Shown here one piece after another: positions 16,955 to 25,044 of a stretch of DNA of 64,000 bases. This DNA is from Bradyrhizobium sp. CCGUVB1N3. Its GTDB lineage: Bacteria; Pseudomonadota; Alphaproteobacteria; Rhizobiales; Xanthobacteraceae. How positions within the stretch are numbered: position 1 is the first letter of the stretch; every line of letters starts with the position of its first letter. The notes under the pieces were generated by a model. It made no database searches and was not told the origin of the DNA. It was given only the letters and a program-made list of their open reading frames with translations. The stretch lies in NCBI RefSeq assembly GCF_024199925.1, contig NZ_JANADR010000001.1:6761501-6825500 (forward strand). Direction: 5' to 3'. Position numbers and translations under genes: made by a program.

Positions 16955-17872
16955 ATGCTGCTCGTCGTCGAACAATTCCTCAACGGATTGCAGTTCGGGC
17001 TGCTTCTCTTCCTGCTGGCCGCCGGCCTGACGCTGGTGTTCGGGATCATGGATCTCGTCAACCTCGCGCACGGCTCGCTCTACATGATGGGCGCCTATTT
17101 CGCCGCGACCTTCGTCGCATGGACCGGCAATTTCCTGCTGGGCGCGCTACTCGCGCTCGGCGCGACGCTCGTGCTCGGCATCGTGCTCGAAGTGGTGGCG
17201 CTCAGGCATCTCTATGGCCGCGACCATCTCGACCACGTGCTCGCGACCTTCGGCCTGATCCTGTTCTTCAATGAAGCGGTGCGGCTGATCTGGGGGCCGG
17301 CGGGCCTGGCGCTGCCGCTGCCGCCCTGGCTCACCGTGCCGGTGCCGATCCTTCCCGGCATCCATTATCCGGCCTATCGGCTTGCGATCATCGTGGTCGC
17401 CCTTCTGGTCGCGCTGCTGCTCTATCTCGGCGTGATGCGCACGCGCATCGGCATGCTGATCCGGGCCGGCGCCTCCAACCGCGAGATGATCGGTGCGCTC
17501 GGCATCAACATCAAGCTGCTCTACACGCTGGTGTTCGGCCTAGGTGCCGCGCTCGCCGGCCTTGCCGGCCTGATGCAGGCGCCGATCCTCACCGTGCAGA
17601 TCGGCATGGGCGAGAACATCTTGATCCTTGCCTTCGTCATCATCGTCATTGGCGGTATCGGCTCGATCCGCGGCGCGTTCCTCGCCGCGATCTTCGTCGG
17701 CATGATCGACACGCTCGGCCGTGCCTTCCTGCCGAACCTGCTGCGCCAGATCCTGAGTTCAACCGCGGCATCCACCGCCGCGCCCGCGCTGTCCTCGATG
17801 CTCATCTATCTCTTGATGGCGATCGTGCTGGTGGTGCGGCCGGAGGGGCTGTTTCCGGCCAATCGTCGATGA
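16955..17872 (+). CDS. ABC transporter permease, LivH type (second cluster)
   Basis: Membrane subunit of a second HAAT-family importer (305 aa from the ATG at 16955, preceded by AAAGAG; a GTG at 16937 is an alternative start lacking a ribosome-binding site). The typical LivH opening is FLNGLQFGLLLFLLAAGLTLVFGIMDLVNLAHG, with an EAA-like loop MLIRAGASNREMIGALGINI. The last codons overlap livM by 4 bp. Unlike the first cluster, no periplasmic binding-protein gene is adjacent, so the receptor must be encoded elsewhere or shared. Confidence 0.91.
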   Translation: MLLVVEQFLNGLQFGLLLFLLAAGLTLVFGIMDLVNLAHGSLYMMGAYFAATFVAWTGNFLLGALLALGATLVLGIVLEVVALRHLYGRDHLDHVLATFGLILFFNEAVRLIWGPAGLALPLPPWLTVPVPILPGIHYPAYRLAIIVVALLVALLLYLGVMRTRIGMLIRAGASNREMIGALGINIKLLYTLVFGLGAALAGLAGLMQAPILTVQIGMGENILILAFVIIVIGGIGSIRGAFLAAIFVGMIDTLGRAFLPNLLRQILSSTAASTAAPALSSMLIYLLMAIVLVVRPEGLFPANRR

Positions 17873-18813
17873 AGGCCTTGAGCGTGAGCAAGGCCGTCAC
17901 GGCCCTGATGCTGGCGGGCCTCGTGCTGCTGCCGCTCTATTCGCAGCTGTCGGGCAACATCTTCATCCTGACGCTGTTCACCCGCATCGTCATCCTGGCG
18001 CTCGCGGCCGCGAGCCTCAACCTCATCATGGGCTATGGCGGCATGATGAGCTTCGGCCACGCCGCCTATCTCGGCATCGGCGGCTACGCAGTCGGCATCC
18101 TGGCGCAGGAAGGCGTCGGAAGCGGCTTCATCCAGTTCCCGGTCGCGCTGGCGGCCTCCGCGCTCTATGCGCTCGTGATCGGCGCGCTGTCCTTGCGGAC
18201 CCGCGGCGTCTACTTCATCATGATCACGCTCGCCTTCGCGCAGATGGCCTACTACGTCGCCTCGGGGCTCGCTCGCTATGGCGGCGACGACGGTCTCACC
18301 GTGTACAAGCGCAGCGATTTTTCCGGGCTGATCGATCTCTCCAGCCGTGTGCAGTTCTACTATCTCTGCCTCGCCTGCCTGATCGGCGTCATTGTCCTGA
18401 TCTGGCGCATCGTCAATTCGCGCTTCGGTCTCGTCGTGCAGGGGCTGCGCTCCAACGAGCAGCGCATGCAGGCGATCGGCTTTCCGGCAAAGCGCTACCA
18501 GCTCGTCTGCTTCGTCATCTCGGGCACCATGTGCGGGCTCGCCGGCGCGCTGCTCGCCAACAACACCGATTTCGTCAGCCCGGCCGTGATGTACTGGACC
18601 CGCTCCGGCGACCTCATGGTGATGGTGATCCTCGGCGGCATGGGTACGCTGTTCGGCCCGGTCATGGGTGCGGTGGTATATCTGCTGCTGGAAGAATTCT
18701 TGTCGCAGATCACCGAATATTGGGCGCTGATCATGGGCCCGCTCTTGCTGCTGATCGTGCTGTTCGGGCGCGGCGGCATCTTGGGCATGCTCGGGAGGGC
18801 TGGTCGTGGCTGA
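17869..18813 (+). CDS. ABC transporter permease, LivM type (second cluster)
   Basis: Partner permease, 314 aa, with the LivM landmark SLNLIMGYGGMMSFGHAAYLGIGGYAVGI near residues 50-75 and the loop FGLVVQGLRSNEQRMQAIGFPAKRYQL. Its ATG overlaps the LivH stop by 4 bp, and its end overlaps the GTG start of LivG by 8 bp. It is translationally coupled with both. Confidence 0.92.
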   Translation: MKALSVSKAVTALMLAGLVLLPLYSQLSGNIFILTLFTRIVILALAAASLNLIMGYGGMMSFGHAAYLGIGGYAVGILAQEGVGSGFIQFPVALAASALYALVIGALSLRTRGVYFIMITLAFAQMAYYVASGLARYGGDDGLTVYKRSDFSGLIDLSSRVQFYYLCLACLIGVIVLIWRIVNSRFGLVVQGLRSNEQRMQAIGFPAKRYQLVCFVISGTMCGLAGALLANNTDFVSPAVMYWTRSGDLMVMVILGGMGTLFGPVMGAVVYLLLEEFLSQITEYWALIMGPLLLLIVLFGRGGILGMLGRAGRG

Positions 18814-19573
18814 ACCGCTGCTCCGCGTCGAAAAGCTGGTGCGGCGCTTCGGCGGCATCACCGCGACCGATCACGTCTCGCTCGATGTTGCGGCCGGCGA
18901 GCTGCACGCCATCATCGGCCCGAACGGCGCCGGCAAGACCACGCTGATCAGCCAGCTCACCGGGCACCTCTCGCCGCATGCGGGCAGCGTCTTGCTCGGC
19001 GGGCGCGACATCACCTATCTGCCGGCCTATCGCCGTTGCGCGCTGGGCCTGGCCCGTTCGTTCCAGATCACCTCGCTGCTGCTCGACTTCACCGCCGCCG
19101 ACAATGTCGCGCTGGCGGCGCAGGCGCACGCCGGCACGTCGTTCCGTTTCTTTGCCAATGCGCGGAAGGAGCGATCCTTGCGCGATGCTGCCCACGCCGC
19201 GCTCGATCGCGTCGGCCTGTCGCATCGCGCCGATGTCGTGGTGTCGCGGCTCAGCCATGGCGAGCGGCGCGAGCTCGAGCTCGCCGTGGCGCTGGCGAGC
19301 AAGCCAAAAATCCTGCTGCTGGACGAGCCGATGGCCGGCCTCGGCGTCATCGAATCCCAGCGCATGGTGAAGCTGCTTCAGGATCTGCGCAAAGAGGTCT
19401 CGATCGTGCTGGTCGAGCATGACATGCCGGCGGTGTTCGCGCTCGCCGATCGCATCTCGGTGCTGGTCTATGGCCGCGTCATCGCCTCCGGCGATCCGGC
19501 CGCGATCCGCGGCAACGACGAGGTCAAGCGCGCCTATCTCGGCGATCAGCACGTGGTGACGCGCCATGACTGA
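18806..19573 (+). CDS. ABC transporter ATP-binding protein, LivG type (second cluster)
   Basis: ATPase of 255 aa starting with GTG at 18806 behind a GGGAGGG site. Walker A is GPNGAGKTT, the LivG block is LGLARSFQITSLLLDFTAADN, the signature is LSHGERRELELAVAL (His replaces the more usual Gly/Tyr), and Walker B is ILLLDEPMAGLG. The C-terminal AYLGDQ is characteristic of this family. It overlaps livF by 8 bp. Confidence 0.92.
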   Translation: MAEPLLRVEKLVRRFGGITATDHVSLDVAAGELHAIIGPNGAGKTTLISQLTGHLSPHAGSVLLGGRDITYLPAYRRCALGLARSFQITSLLLDFTAADNVALAAQAHAGTSFRFFANARKERSLRDAAHAALDRVGLSHRADVVVSRLSHGERRELELAVALASKPKILLLDEPMAGLGVIESQRMVKLLQDLRKEVSIVLVEHDMPAVFALADRISVLVYGRVIASGDPAAIRGNDEVKRAYLGDQHVVTRHD

Positions 19574-20291
19574 CCGGATGGCTGACACCCTGCTCGACGT
19601 CGACGGTATCGAGACCTGCTACGGGCTGTCCCAGGTGCTGTTCGGCCTGTCGCTGTCCATCAAGGCAGGCGAGATGGTTTCCTTGATGGGCCGCAACGGC
19701 ATGGGCAAGACCACGACCATCCGCTCCATCATGGGCCTGACGCCGGCGCGCGCAGGCGCGATCCGCTTTGCAGGCTCGGAGGTGCGGCAGCTTCCATCCT
19801 ACCGGATCGCGAAGCTCGGCGTGGGTCTCGTGCCTGAGGGACGCCAGATCTTTCCGAACCTCACCGTGCGCGAAAATCTCGTCGCGGCCGCCGCCGACCG
19901 CTTCGGCAGCGACAATCCCTGGACGCTCGCTGCGATCTACGTCCTGTTCCCGCGGCTGGCCGAGCGCGCATCCAACATGGGCAACCAGCTCTCCGGCGGC
20001 GAGCAGCAGATGCTTGCGATCGGCCGCGCGCTGATGACCAATCCAAAGCTGTTGATCCTCGATGAAGCGACCGAAGGCCTTGCGCCCTTAATCCGTGAGG
20101 AAATCTGGAATTGTTTGTCGCTGCTCAAGAAGCGCGGGCAGTCGATCCTGGTGGTCGACAAGAACGTCGATCACCTCGCCCGCATCTGCGACCGCCACTA
20201 CATCATCGAGCGCGGCAAGACGGTGTGGAGCGGCACCTCGGGCGAGCTGACGGCCGAGCCGGAGCTGCAGCACCGGTATCTGGGGATTTGA
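19566..20291 (+). CDS. ABC transporter ATP-binding protein, LivF type (second cluster)
   Basis: ATPase of 241 aa, last gene of the HMGF operon. Walker A is GRNGMGKTT (Arg/Met variants common in LivF), with VPEGRQIFPNLTVRENL, the signature LSGGEQQMLAIGRAL and Walker B LLILDEATEGLAP. An alternative ATG lies four codons downstream (19578). The operon converges on a minus-strand group encoding a glutamine-synthetase-like ligase and a Rieske oxygenase, which suggests that the imported compound is their substrate (inference). Confidence 0.92.
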   Translation: MTDRMADTLLDVDGIETCYGLSQVLFGLSLSIKAGEMVSLMGRNGMGKTTTIRSIMGLTPARAGAIRFAGSEVRQLPSYRIAKLGVGLVPEGRQIFPNLTVRENLVAAAADRFGSDNPWTLAAIYVLFPRLAERASNMGNQLSGGEQQMLAIGRALMTNPKLLILDEATEGLAPLIREEIWNCLSLLKKRGQSILVVDKNVDHLARICDRHYIIERGKTVWSGTSGELTAEPELQHRYLGI

Positions 20292-20340
20292 GGAAACCCG
20301 CTACTTGGTCAATCCGCCTTACCTAACGGAACGGTCGCGC

Positions 20341-20427
20341 TTAGCGCGCCAGGCGATGCACGCCGATCTCGATCAGGGTGGTGCGGCAGGACAGGCGGTA
20401 AATCAGGCTGAATAATTGACCCCACAT
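20341..20427 (-). CDS. Putative 28-aa small protein
   Basis: A short reading frame in the 344-bp gap between livF and the glutamine-synthetase-like gene. It encodes a 28-residue peptide that starts MWGQLFSLIYRLSC and ends GVHRLAR. A good GGAG ribosome-binding site is placed 7 nt before the ATG. The first half is hydrophobic and aromatic, the second half basic and amphipathic, as in small membrane-associated peptides. It has no recognised family. The ribosome-binding site and amino-acid pattern support coding, but its length makes this uncertain. Confidence 0.5.
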   Translation of the reverse strand: MWGQLFSLIYRLSCRTTLIEIGVHRLAR

Positions 20428-20586
20428 GACCGAACTCCATTGTCTGATCACATGCTGCCAGCCTAGCGCTGCAATCTTTCCGGCGGTTTTCGAGGGGTGC
20501 GGAAAATGGCTTCGTCCGGCAGCGACGTGATGTCGTCGGAACAGGTGGGACGAAGTCGCCTCACAGCGGCGTGAGGCGTGAGCGCC

Positions 20587-20626
20587 GTCATTCCGGGGCG
20601 ATGCCGACGCATCGCCCCGGAATGAC
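20587..20626. repeat. Perfect inverted repeat, 18-bp stem with 4-nt loop
   Basis: GTCATTCCGGGGCGATGC (20587-20604) pairs with its exact complement at 20609-20626 over CGAC. It sits just beyond the 3' end of the glutamine-synthetase-like gene and can act as a transcription-ending or RNA-protecting hairpin. The same GTCATTCCGG terminal sequence begins the repeats at 28756 and 62731. Confidence 0.85.
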
Positions 20627-20635
20627 GTCCCAAAA

Positions 20636-22072
20636 CTAGAACATCTCGAAATATTCGCGATGCTCCCAGTCGGTCACCTCGGACAGGAAGCGGTCGATCT
20701 CGGCATTCTTGATGTGGGTGTAGTAGTCGACGAATTCCGTCCCCAGCTTCTCGCGGAAGAACGGATCGTCCTTCAGCGCGCCGACGGCATCGCGCAAGGA
20801 TTTTGGCAACAGCGGCGCCTTGGTCTCATAGGGCGCGTCCGCCGACGGGCCGGGATCGAGCTTGCGGTCGACACCATCAAGCCCAGAGAGGATTTGCGAA
20901 GCCATGTAGAGATAGGGGTTGGCGGCGGGCTCGCCGATGCGGTTCTCCAGGCGCGTCGCCGGATCGTTTGCACCGCCGAGCACGCGGATCATCACGCCGC
21001 GATTGTCGCTGCCCCAGATCGCGCGGTCCGGCGCAAGCGAGTAGGAGCGGTAGCGCTTGTAGCCGTTGATTGTCGGTGTCGTGAACACGGCAGAGGCGCG
21101 GGCGTGATCGAGCAGACCCGCGAGCCAGGCGCGGCCGAATTCGCTGAGCGGCTGGCCGGTCTCTCTCGCCATGAACAGATTCTCAGCCGTCGCGCGCGAG
21201 ACGATCGACTGGTGCAGGTGCCAGCCGCTCGCGAACACGTTCGGCAGTTTTGGCCGGCACATGAAGGTGGCGTGATAGCCGTGACGGCGCGCGATCTGCT
21301 TCACGGCCGAGCGGAACAGCACCATGTTGTCGGCGGACTCGATGCCCTTGCGCGGTTGGAAAGTAAATTCACACTGGCTCGGCCCGAACTCGACCTCGAC
21401 GGAGCGCAAGGGAAGCCCGAGCGCGACGATGTCGCGACGCAGGATCTCCAGCACCGGCTCCATCTGATCGAAGCGCTGCTCGGTGAGGTATTGATAGCCG
21501 TGGCTGAGCAGGCTCACCGATGGCGGCGTGCCGGGCTGGCCGGCGTCTTCGGCGCGCATATGCGCGTCGTCGAGCTTGAAGATGTGGAATTCGACCTCGA
21601 GGCCGGCGACGAAATCATGGCCGCGCGCGCCGAGCTCGTCGAGCACGCGCCGGTAAAGGTTGCGCGTCGCGAACGGCACAGGCCGTCCGTCATTGAAGTA
21701 GAGATCGCAAAGCAGCCAGCCCGTGCTAGGTGCCCAGGGTAGCACGCGGAAGGTGGTGGGATCGGCGACCATCAGCACGTCGGCCGCACCCTCCATCTCC
21801 TTCATCCCGAACCCGCCGCCTGATGTGAACACCGGAAACACCGTGCGGTGCGAGGTGTCCTTGGCGAGCATGGTCGTGGTGATGGAGCAGCCGCTCTCCA
21901 GTGACGCCATCGCCTCCGATGCGATAATGGTCTTGCCGCGCAAAATGCCGTGCTGGTCGGGGAAGGCGAGGCGGATGACTTCGAGGTTCTTCTCCTCGAC
22001 CATCCGCCGCACGCGCAACGCCGCATCCTTCTGCTCGGCCGACCAAAGCCCGTGACGCGCGACGAAACTCAC
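20636..22072 (-). CDS. Glutamine-synthetase-family ligase (gamma-glutamyl-amine/arylamide synthetase-like)
   Basis: A 478-aa member of the GlnA superfamily that is not housekeeping GlnA. It has the N-terminal beta-grasp part (IRLAFPDQHGILRGKTI), the catalytic domain with EVEFHIF, EVEFGPSQCEFTF and GWHLHQSI, and the C-terminal NGYKRYR and LENRIGEPAANPYLY. These are the glutamate-, ammonia- and ATP-site motifs of the fold. Members of this subgroup join glutamate to amines (PuuA with putrescine, TdnQ/AtdA1 with aniline). It lies 130 bp downstream of a Rieske oxygenase gene on the same strand. In aniline degradation a ligase of this type also accompanies a Rieske dioxygenase, so an amine substrate is attractive but unproven. 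Confidence 0.82.
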   Translation of the reverse strand: MSFVARHGLWSAEQKDAALRVRRMVEEKNLEVIRLAFPDQHGILRGKTIIASEAMASLESGCSITTTMLAKDTSHRTVFPVFTSGGGFGMKEMEGAADVLMVADPTTFRVLPWAPSTGWLLCDLYFNDGRPVPFATRNLYRRVLDELGARGHDFVAGLEVEFHIFKLDDAHMRAEDAGQPGTPPSVSLLSHGYQYLTEQRFDQMEPVLEILRRDIVALGLPLRSVEVEFGPSQCEFTFQPRKGIESADNMVLFRSAVKQIARRHGYHATFMCRPKLPNVFASGWHLHQSIVSRATAENLFMARETGQPLSEFGRAWLAGLLDHARASAVFTTPTINGYKRYRSYSLAPDRAIWGSDNRGVMIRVLGGANDPATRLENRIGEPAANPYLYMASQILSGLDGVDRKLDPGPSADAPYETKAPLLPKSLRDAVGALKDDPFFREKLGTEFVDYYTHIKNAEIDRFLSEVTDWEHREYFEMF

Positions 22073-22093
22073 TTCATCACTCCTTCAACTGCC

Positions 22094-22184
22094 GTAGGGT
22101 GGGCAAAGCGAAGCGTGCCCACCACGTCTGTCGCAGGTGCTGTGACATGGTGGGCACGGCGCTTCGCGCCTTTGCCCACCCTAC
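22094..22184. repeat. GTAGGGTGGGCAAAG inverted repeat element
   Basis: GTAGGGTGGGCAAAG at 22094 is inversely matched by CTTTGCCCACCCTAC ending at 22184, with internal matching GTGCCCACCA/TGGTGGGCAC blocks. This intergenic family recurs at 24852-24941, 51573-51637 and 55947-56043. Here it separates the Rieske gene from the glutamine-synthetase-like gene. Confidence 0.88.
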
Positions 22185-22202
22185 AGGCTTCCCACACAAG
22201 CC

Positions 22203-23561
22203 TCACTCCGCCGCCGTCAGCCGGTGCACGTTATCGGCAATGTCCTTCGGCACTGGCGCCATCCACGGCGCGCCTCGCCTCCGCTTGACGTCGACTTCCA
22301 TCCAGTAGGTCTCCCAGCCCTGGGTCGGGCCGATGCCGTCCATGGTCGCCGGCCCCTGGATGCTGCGTGCGTTGCTCTCATCCAGATGCAGCATCGGCTT
22401 CTCGCCGCCCACGACCTTCTCGATCTCCTGCCGCAACAGGCGACGGTACTGCACGATCGCCTTGTCGCTTTGTCCGAGATGCTCCTTGGTGCGATCCTGG
22501 ATCGCGCCCATCGATTCCACCGCCCACTGGTCGTGGACGTTGATGTCGGTGCCCATGCCGGTATAGGTCGCGGTCTGCTGCTCGTGCGGATCAAAGCCGT
22601 AATCGTTGGCCTTGTTCTTGCGCGAGATGTAATCGGGCAGCTCATAGAGCTCGAGCCGCTGGTCGCGCATCTTTGTCTTGTCGACCGGGTTCGTGTAGCT
22701 GGTGAAGATCGCGTACCAGTAGCAGTTCTCGTCGTCGACCGGCACGTGCCACTGCGTGATCGTCATCTCCGTGCTCATGGGGATGACGAAGCCGTGCGGG
22801 AAAAGCTGGTTGGTGACGCGCACATGGGTGCGCTCGTCGTCGATCTCGCGCAGCGCAATCAGGCGCAGGCCGTATTCGGTGTGTTCGACATTGATGATCG
22901 GGCGGTCGTATTCGCGCAGGATCCTGGTCATCGGCAGGTCGGAGCCGGCGGAGGCGCCGCGGAACTGCTTGCCGTAGGCGGCCGAGGTGTCCTCGTCCTC
23001 GAAGAAGCGGTGCAGATAGGAGGCGTGCGCGGGGTCGATGCCGACCTCCAGTGCCTGGAGCCAGTTGCAGGCCATGTGGCCCTTGAACGCAAAAGTATGC
23101 GTGCCGGGTGCGACGAAGCAGTCGATCTCCGGAAATGCGGGCGGGGCACCCTCGCCGAGATAAGCCCAGAGGATGCCGCTCTTCTCCACCACGGGATAGG
23201 AGCGCTGGCGGATGTTCTGGCAGAGCTTTGAATCCTTCGGCTCGGCCGGCGTCTCGATGCACTGCCCCGTCGCGTCGAACAGCCAGCCATGGAAGGCGCA
23301 GCGCAGTCCGCCATTCTCAAGCCGTCCGAAGGCGAGGTCGGCGCCGCGATGCGCGCAGTGGCGGTCGATCAAGCCGTAGCGGCCGCCCTCGTCGCGGAAC
23401 AGCACGAGGTTTTCGCCAAGCAGTTTGACGGGCCGCACCGGGCGTGCGCCCTCCAGCTCATCCACCAGCGCCGCCGGTTGCCAGTAGCTCCGCATCAGTC
23501 TGCCGCAGGGGTCTTTCGGCCCGGTGCGGGTGATCAGGTCGTTCTGCTCCTGGCTCATCAT
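22203..23561 (-). CDS. Rieske non-heme iron aromatic oxygenase, alpha subunit (phthalate-dioxygenase type)
   Basis: Terminal oxygenase of 452 aa. The Rieske [2Fe-2S] centre is C69-x-H71 and C88-x2-H91 (RHCAHRG, LRCAFHGW). The mononuclear iron site is the D176-x2-H179-x4-H184 facial triad (GIDPAHASYLH). The single long subunit with a C-terminal extension resembles phthalate 4,5-dioxygenase-type oxygenases that need no beta subunit but do need a separate reductase; none is encoded nearby. It should hydroxylate or demethylate an aromatic acid or related compound. It is divergent from the IclR regulator (111 bp gap) and upstream of the glutamine-synthetase-like gene, which suggests a substrate-induced unit. 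The substrate is unknown. Confidence 0.88.
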   Translation of the reverse strand: MMSQEQNDLITRTGPKDPCGRLMRSYWQPAALVDELEGARPVRPVKLLGENLVLFRDEGGRYGLIDRHCAHRGADLAFGRLENGGLRCAFHGWLFDATGQCIETPAEPKDSKLCQNIRQRSYPVVEKSGILWAYLGEGAPPAFPEIDCFVAPGTHTFAFKGHMACNWLQALEVGIDPAHASYLHRFFEDEDTSAAYGKQFRGASAGSDLPMTRILREYDRPIINVEHTEYGLRLIALREIDDERTHVRVTNQLFPHGFVIPMSTEMTITQWHVPVDDENCYWYAIFTSYTNPVDKTKMRDQRLELYELPDYISRKNKANDYGFDPHEQQTATYTGMGTDINVHDQWAVESMGAIQDRTKEHLGQSDKAIVQYRRLLRQEIEKVVGGEKPMLHLDESNARSIQGPATMDGIGPTQGWETYWMEVDVKRRRGAPWMAPVPKDIADNVHRLTAAE

Positions 23562-23672
23562 GGCGGTCGCGTCCCTTTTGCGCGGAGTGGCGTTGTTCGC
23601 CTATTGAACGAATGGGCGAATTATGACATGCCTTGATTTGGCGGCAAGCAATATTTTGCAGGCGCGGAGCGG

Positions 23673-24458
23673 ATGCCCAAGCTGAAGCGGAACGAGACGG
23701 AGGAGCGCGCGACGGATTTCGTCGAGAGCCTCGATCGCGGCCTGCGGCTGTTGCAGATGTTCGGCTCGACCGCCGGACCGATGACGCTGAGCGATCTTGC
23801 CCGTGCCGCCGAGCTGCCGCGCGCCACTGCCAGGCGCATCCTGTTCACGCTCCAGCATGGCGGTTTCGTCGCGAGCGACGGCAAGCTGTTCTCGCTGACG
23901 CCGCACGTGCTGACGCTAGCCGCGTCGTATCTGCGCTCCAACCAGCTCGTCGCCGTGCTGCAACCGGTGCTCGACCGCGTCGCGACTGCGGCGCAGGAGA
24001 TCTCCTCCCTCGCCGTGCTCGACGGCGATGACGTCGTGTTCATCGCGCGCGGCAGCCCGATGCGGGTGTTCTCCGGCGGGCTCGAGATCGGCTACCGGCT
24101 GCCGGCCTTTTGCACGTCGGTCGGCCGCGCCATGCTCGGCCAGTTCGACGATGCCGCGCTCGCCGCCCGCCTGAAGACGATGAAGCGGGCGGCGCTGACG
24201 CCGCAGTCCGTGACCGATCCGAAGTTGCTCCTTGCGAAGATCGCTGCCGATCGCGCGCAGGGTTTCTCGCTGGTCGACCGCGAAGCCGAGCCGCATTTCC
24301 GCTCGATCTCCGTTCCTGTCCGCCGCTACGACGACACCATCGTTGCCGCCATCAACATGGGCGCCCATGTCGACCGCGTGCCGACGCAGGAGCTGATCGA
24401 CCGCTTCCTGCCGCTGCTGCGCGAGGGCGCGGTGTCGGTGCGCTCGCAACTTCTGTAG
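23673..24458 (+). CDS. IclR-family transcriptional regulator
   Basis: A 261-aa regulator. The winged helix-turn-helix is at residues ~15-75 (SLDRGLRLLQMFG, MTLSDLARAAELPRATARRILFTL), with the IclR effector domain beyond (LDGDDVVFIAR, LPAFCTSVGRAML, GFSLVDREAEPHFRSISVPV). The overall pattern is like the PcaR/PobR branch that controls aromatic-acid catabolism. It is transcribed divergently from the Rieske oxygenase gene with 111 bp between, the usual arrangement for a local activator or repressor. A GGAG site precedes the ATG. Confidence 0.91.
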   Translation: MPKLKRNETEERATDFVESLDRGLRLLQMFGSTAGPMTLSDLARAAELPRATARRILFTLQHGGFVASDGKLFSLTPHVLTLAASYLRSNQLVAVLQPVLDRVATAAQEISSLAVLDGDDVVFIARGSPMRVFSGGLEIGYRLPAFCTSVGRAMLGQFDDAALAARLKTMKRAALTPQSVTDPKLLLAKIAADRAQGFSLVDREAEPHFRSISVPVRRYDDTIVAAINMGAHVDRVPTQELIDRFLPLLREGAVSVRSQLL

Positions 24459-24512
24459 CTGCGCCTCGCCTGTGCTATAATGCACGCGACGCAAGAACCC
24501 AGGGAGCACGCC

Positions 24513-24842
24513 ATGCACACCATGGTTCCCAGTGATCGCGTGGAGCATGTCGCCGTCTTCGGGCGCGACGGCACGAAGCTCGGCACAATCGAGCGCCTGA
24601 TGCTCGACAAGTTGAGCGGAACGGTCGCCTATGCCGTGATCAAGACGGGCGGGATGCTCGGCACGCATCACCATTATCCCCTCCAGTGGAGCGCGTTGAA
24701 GTACGATCCGCACCGCCAGGCCTTCCAGGTCGAGGTGACGCTGGACGAGCTGAGCGCCGGCCCGTGCGAGTTCGACGGCGAGGAGTTCGACTGGGGCGAC
24801 CGCTCGCGAAGCTACCAGCATCCGAACTACTGGTCGGTGTAG
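24513..24842 (+). CDS. PRC-barrel domain protein
   Basis: A 109-aa protein that is almost entirely one PRC-barrel (residues ~8-85; DRVEHVAVFGRDGTKLGTIERLMLDKLSGTVAYAVIKTGG). The start is the ATG at 24513 behind GGGAG; an upstream in-frame ATG at 24480 is poorly placed. PRC-barrel proteins of this size in rhizobia are often stress-related and cytoplasmic, binding RNA or protein partners; the specific role is unknown. The C-terminus has an acidic EEFDWGDRS segment. Confidence 0.85.
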   Translation: MHTMVPSDRVEHVAVFGRDGTKLGTIERLMLDKLSGTVAYAVIKTGGMLGTHHHYPLQWSALKYDPHRQAFQVEVTLDELSAGPCEFDGEEFDWGDRSRSYQHPNYWSV

Positions 24843-24851
24843 CAAAGCCCG

Positions 24852-24941
24852 GTAGGGTGGGTTGGCCGAAGGCGTAACCCTCCTCTTTGCTTTCCGCGCC
24901 GCGAGAGAAGTGGTGGGTTACGCTTCGCTAACCCACCCTAC
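24852..24941. repeat. GTAGGGTGGGTT inverted repeat element
   Basis: GTAGGGTGGGTT (24852-24863) is matched by AACCCACCCTAC (24930-24941), with inner GCGTAACCC and GGGTTACGC. It belongs to the same family as 22094-22184. Confidence 0.88.
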
Positions 24942-25044
24942 AATCTGCGGCGCGAATGCGCCGACCATGCTTGCTTGCAGTTTGCTGTTGCCGATCCGGC
25001 TAGGCTAGTTTCGTGTCTCGACGCACAGCAAGGCGAGAGACACA

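Noticed and set aside
20587..20626. Possible CRISPR-like unit
   Set aside because: It is a single inverted repeat, not regularly spaced direct repeats, and no cas genes are present; no CRISPR array was found anywhere in the window.
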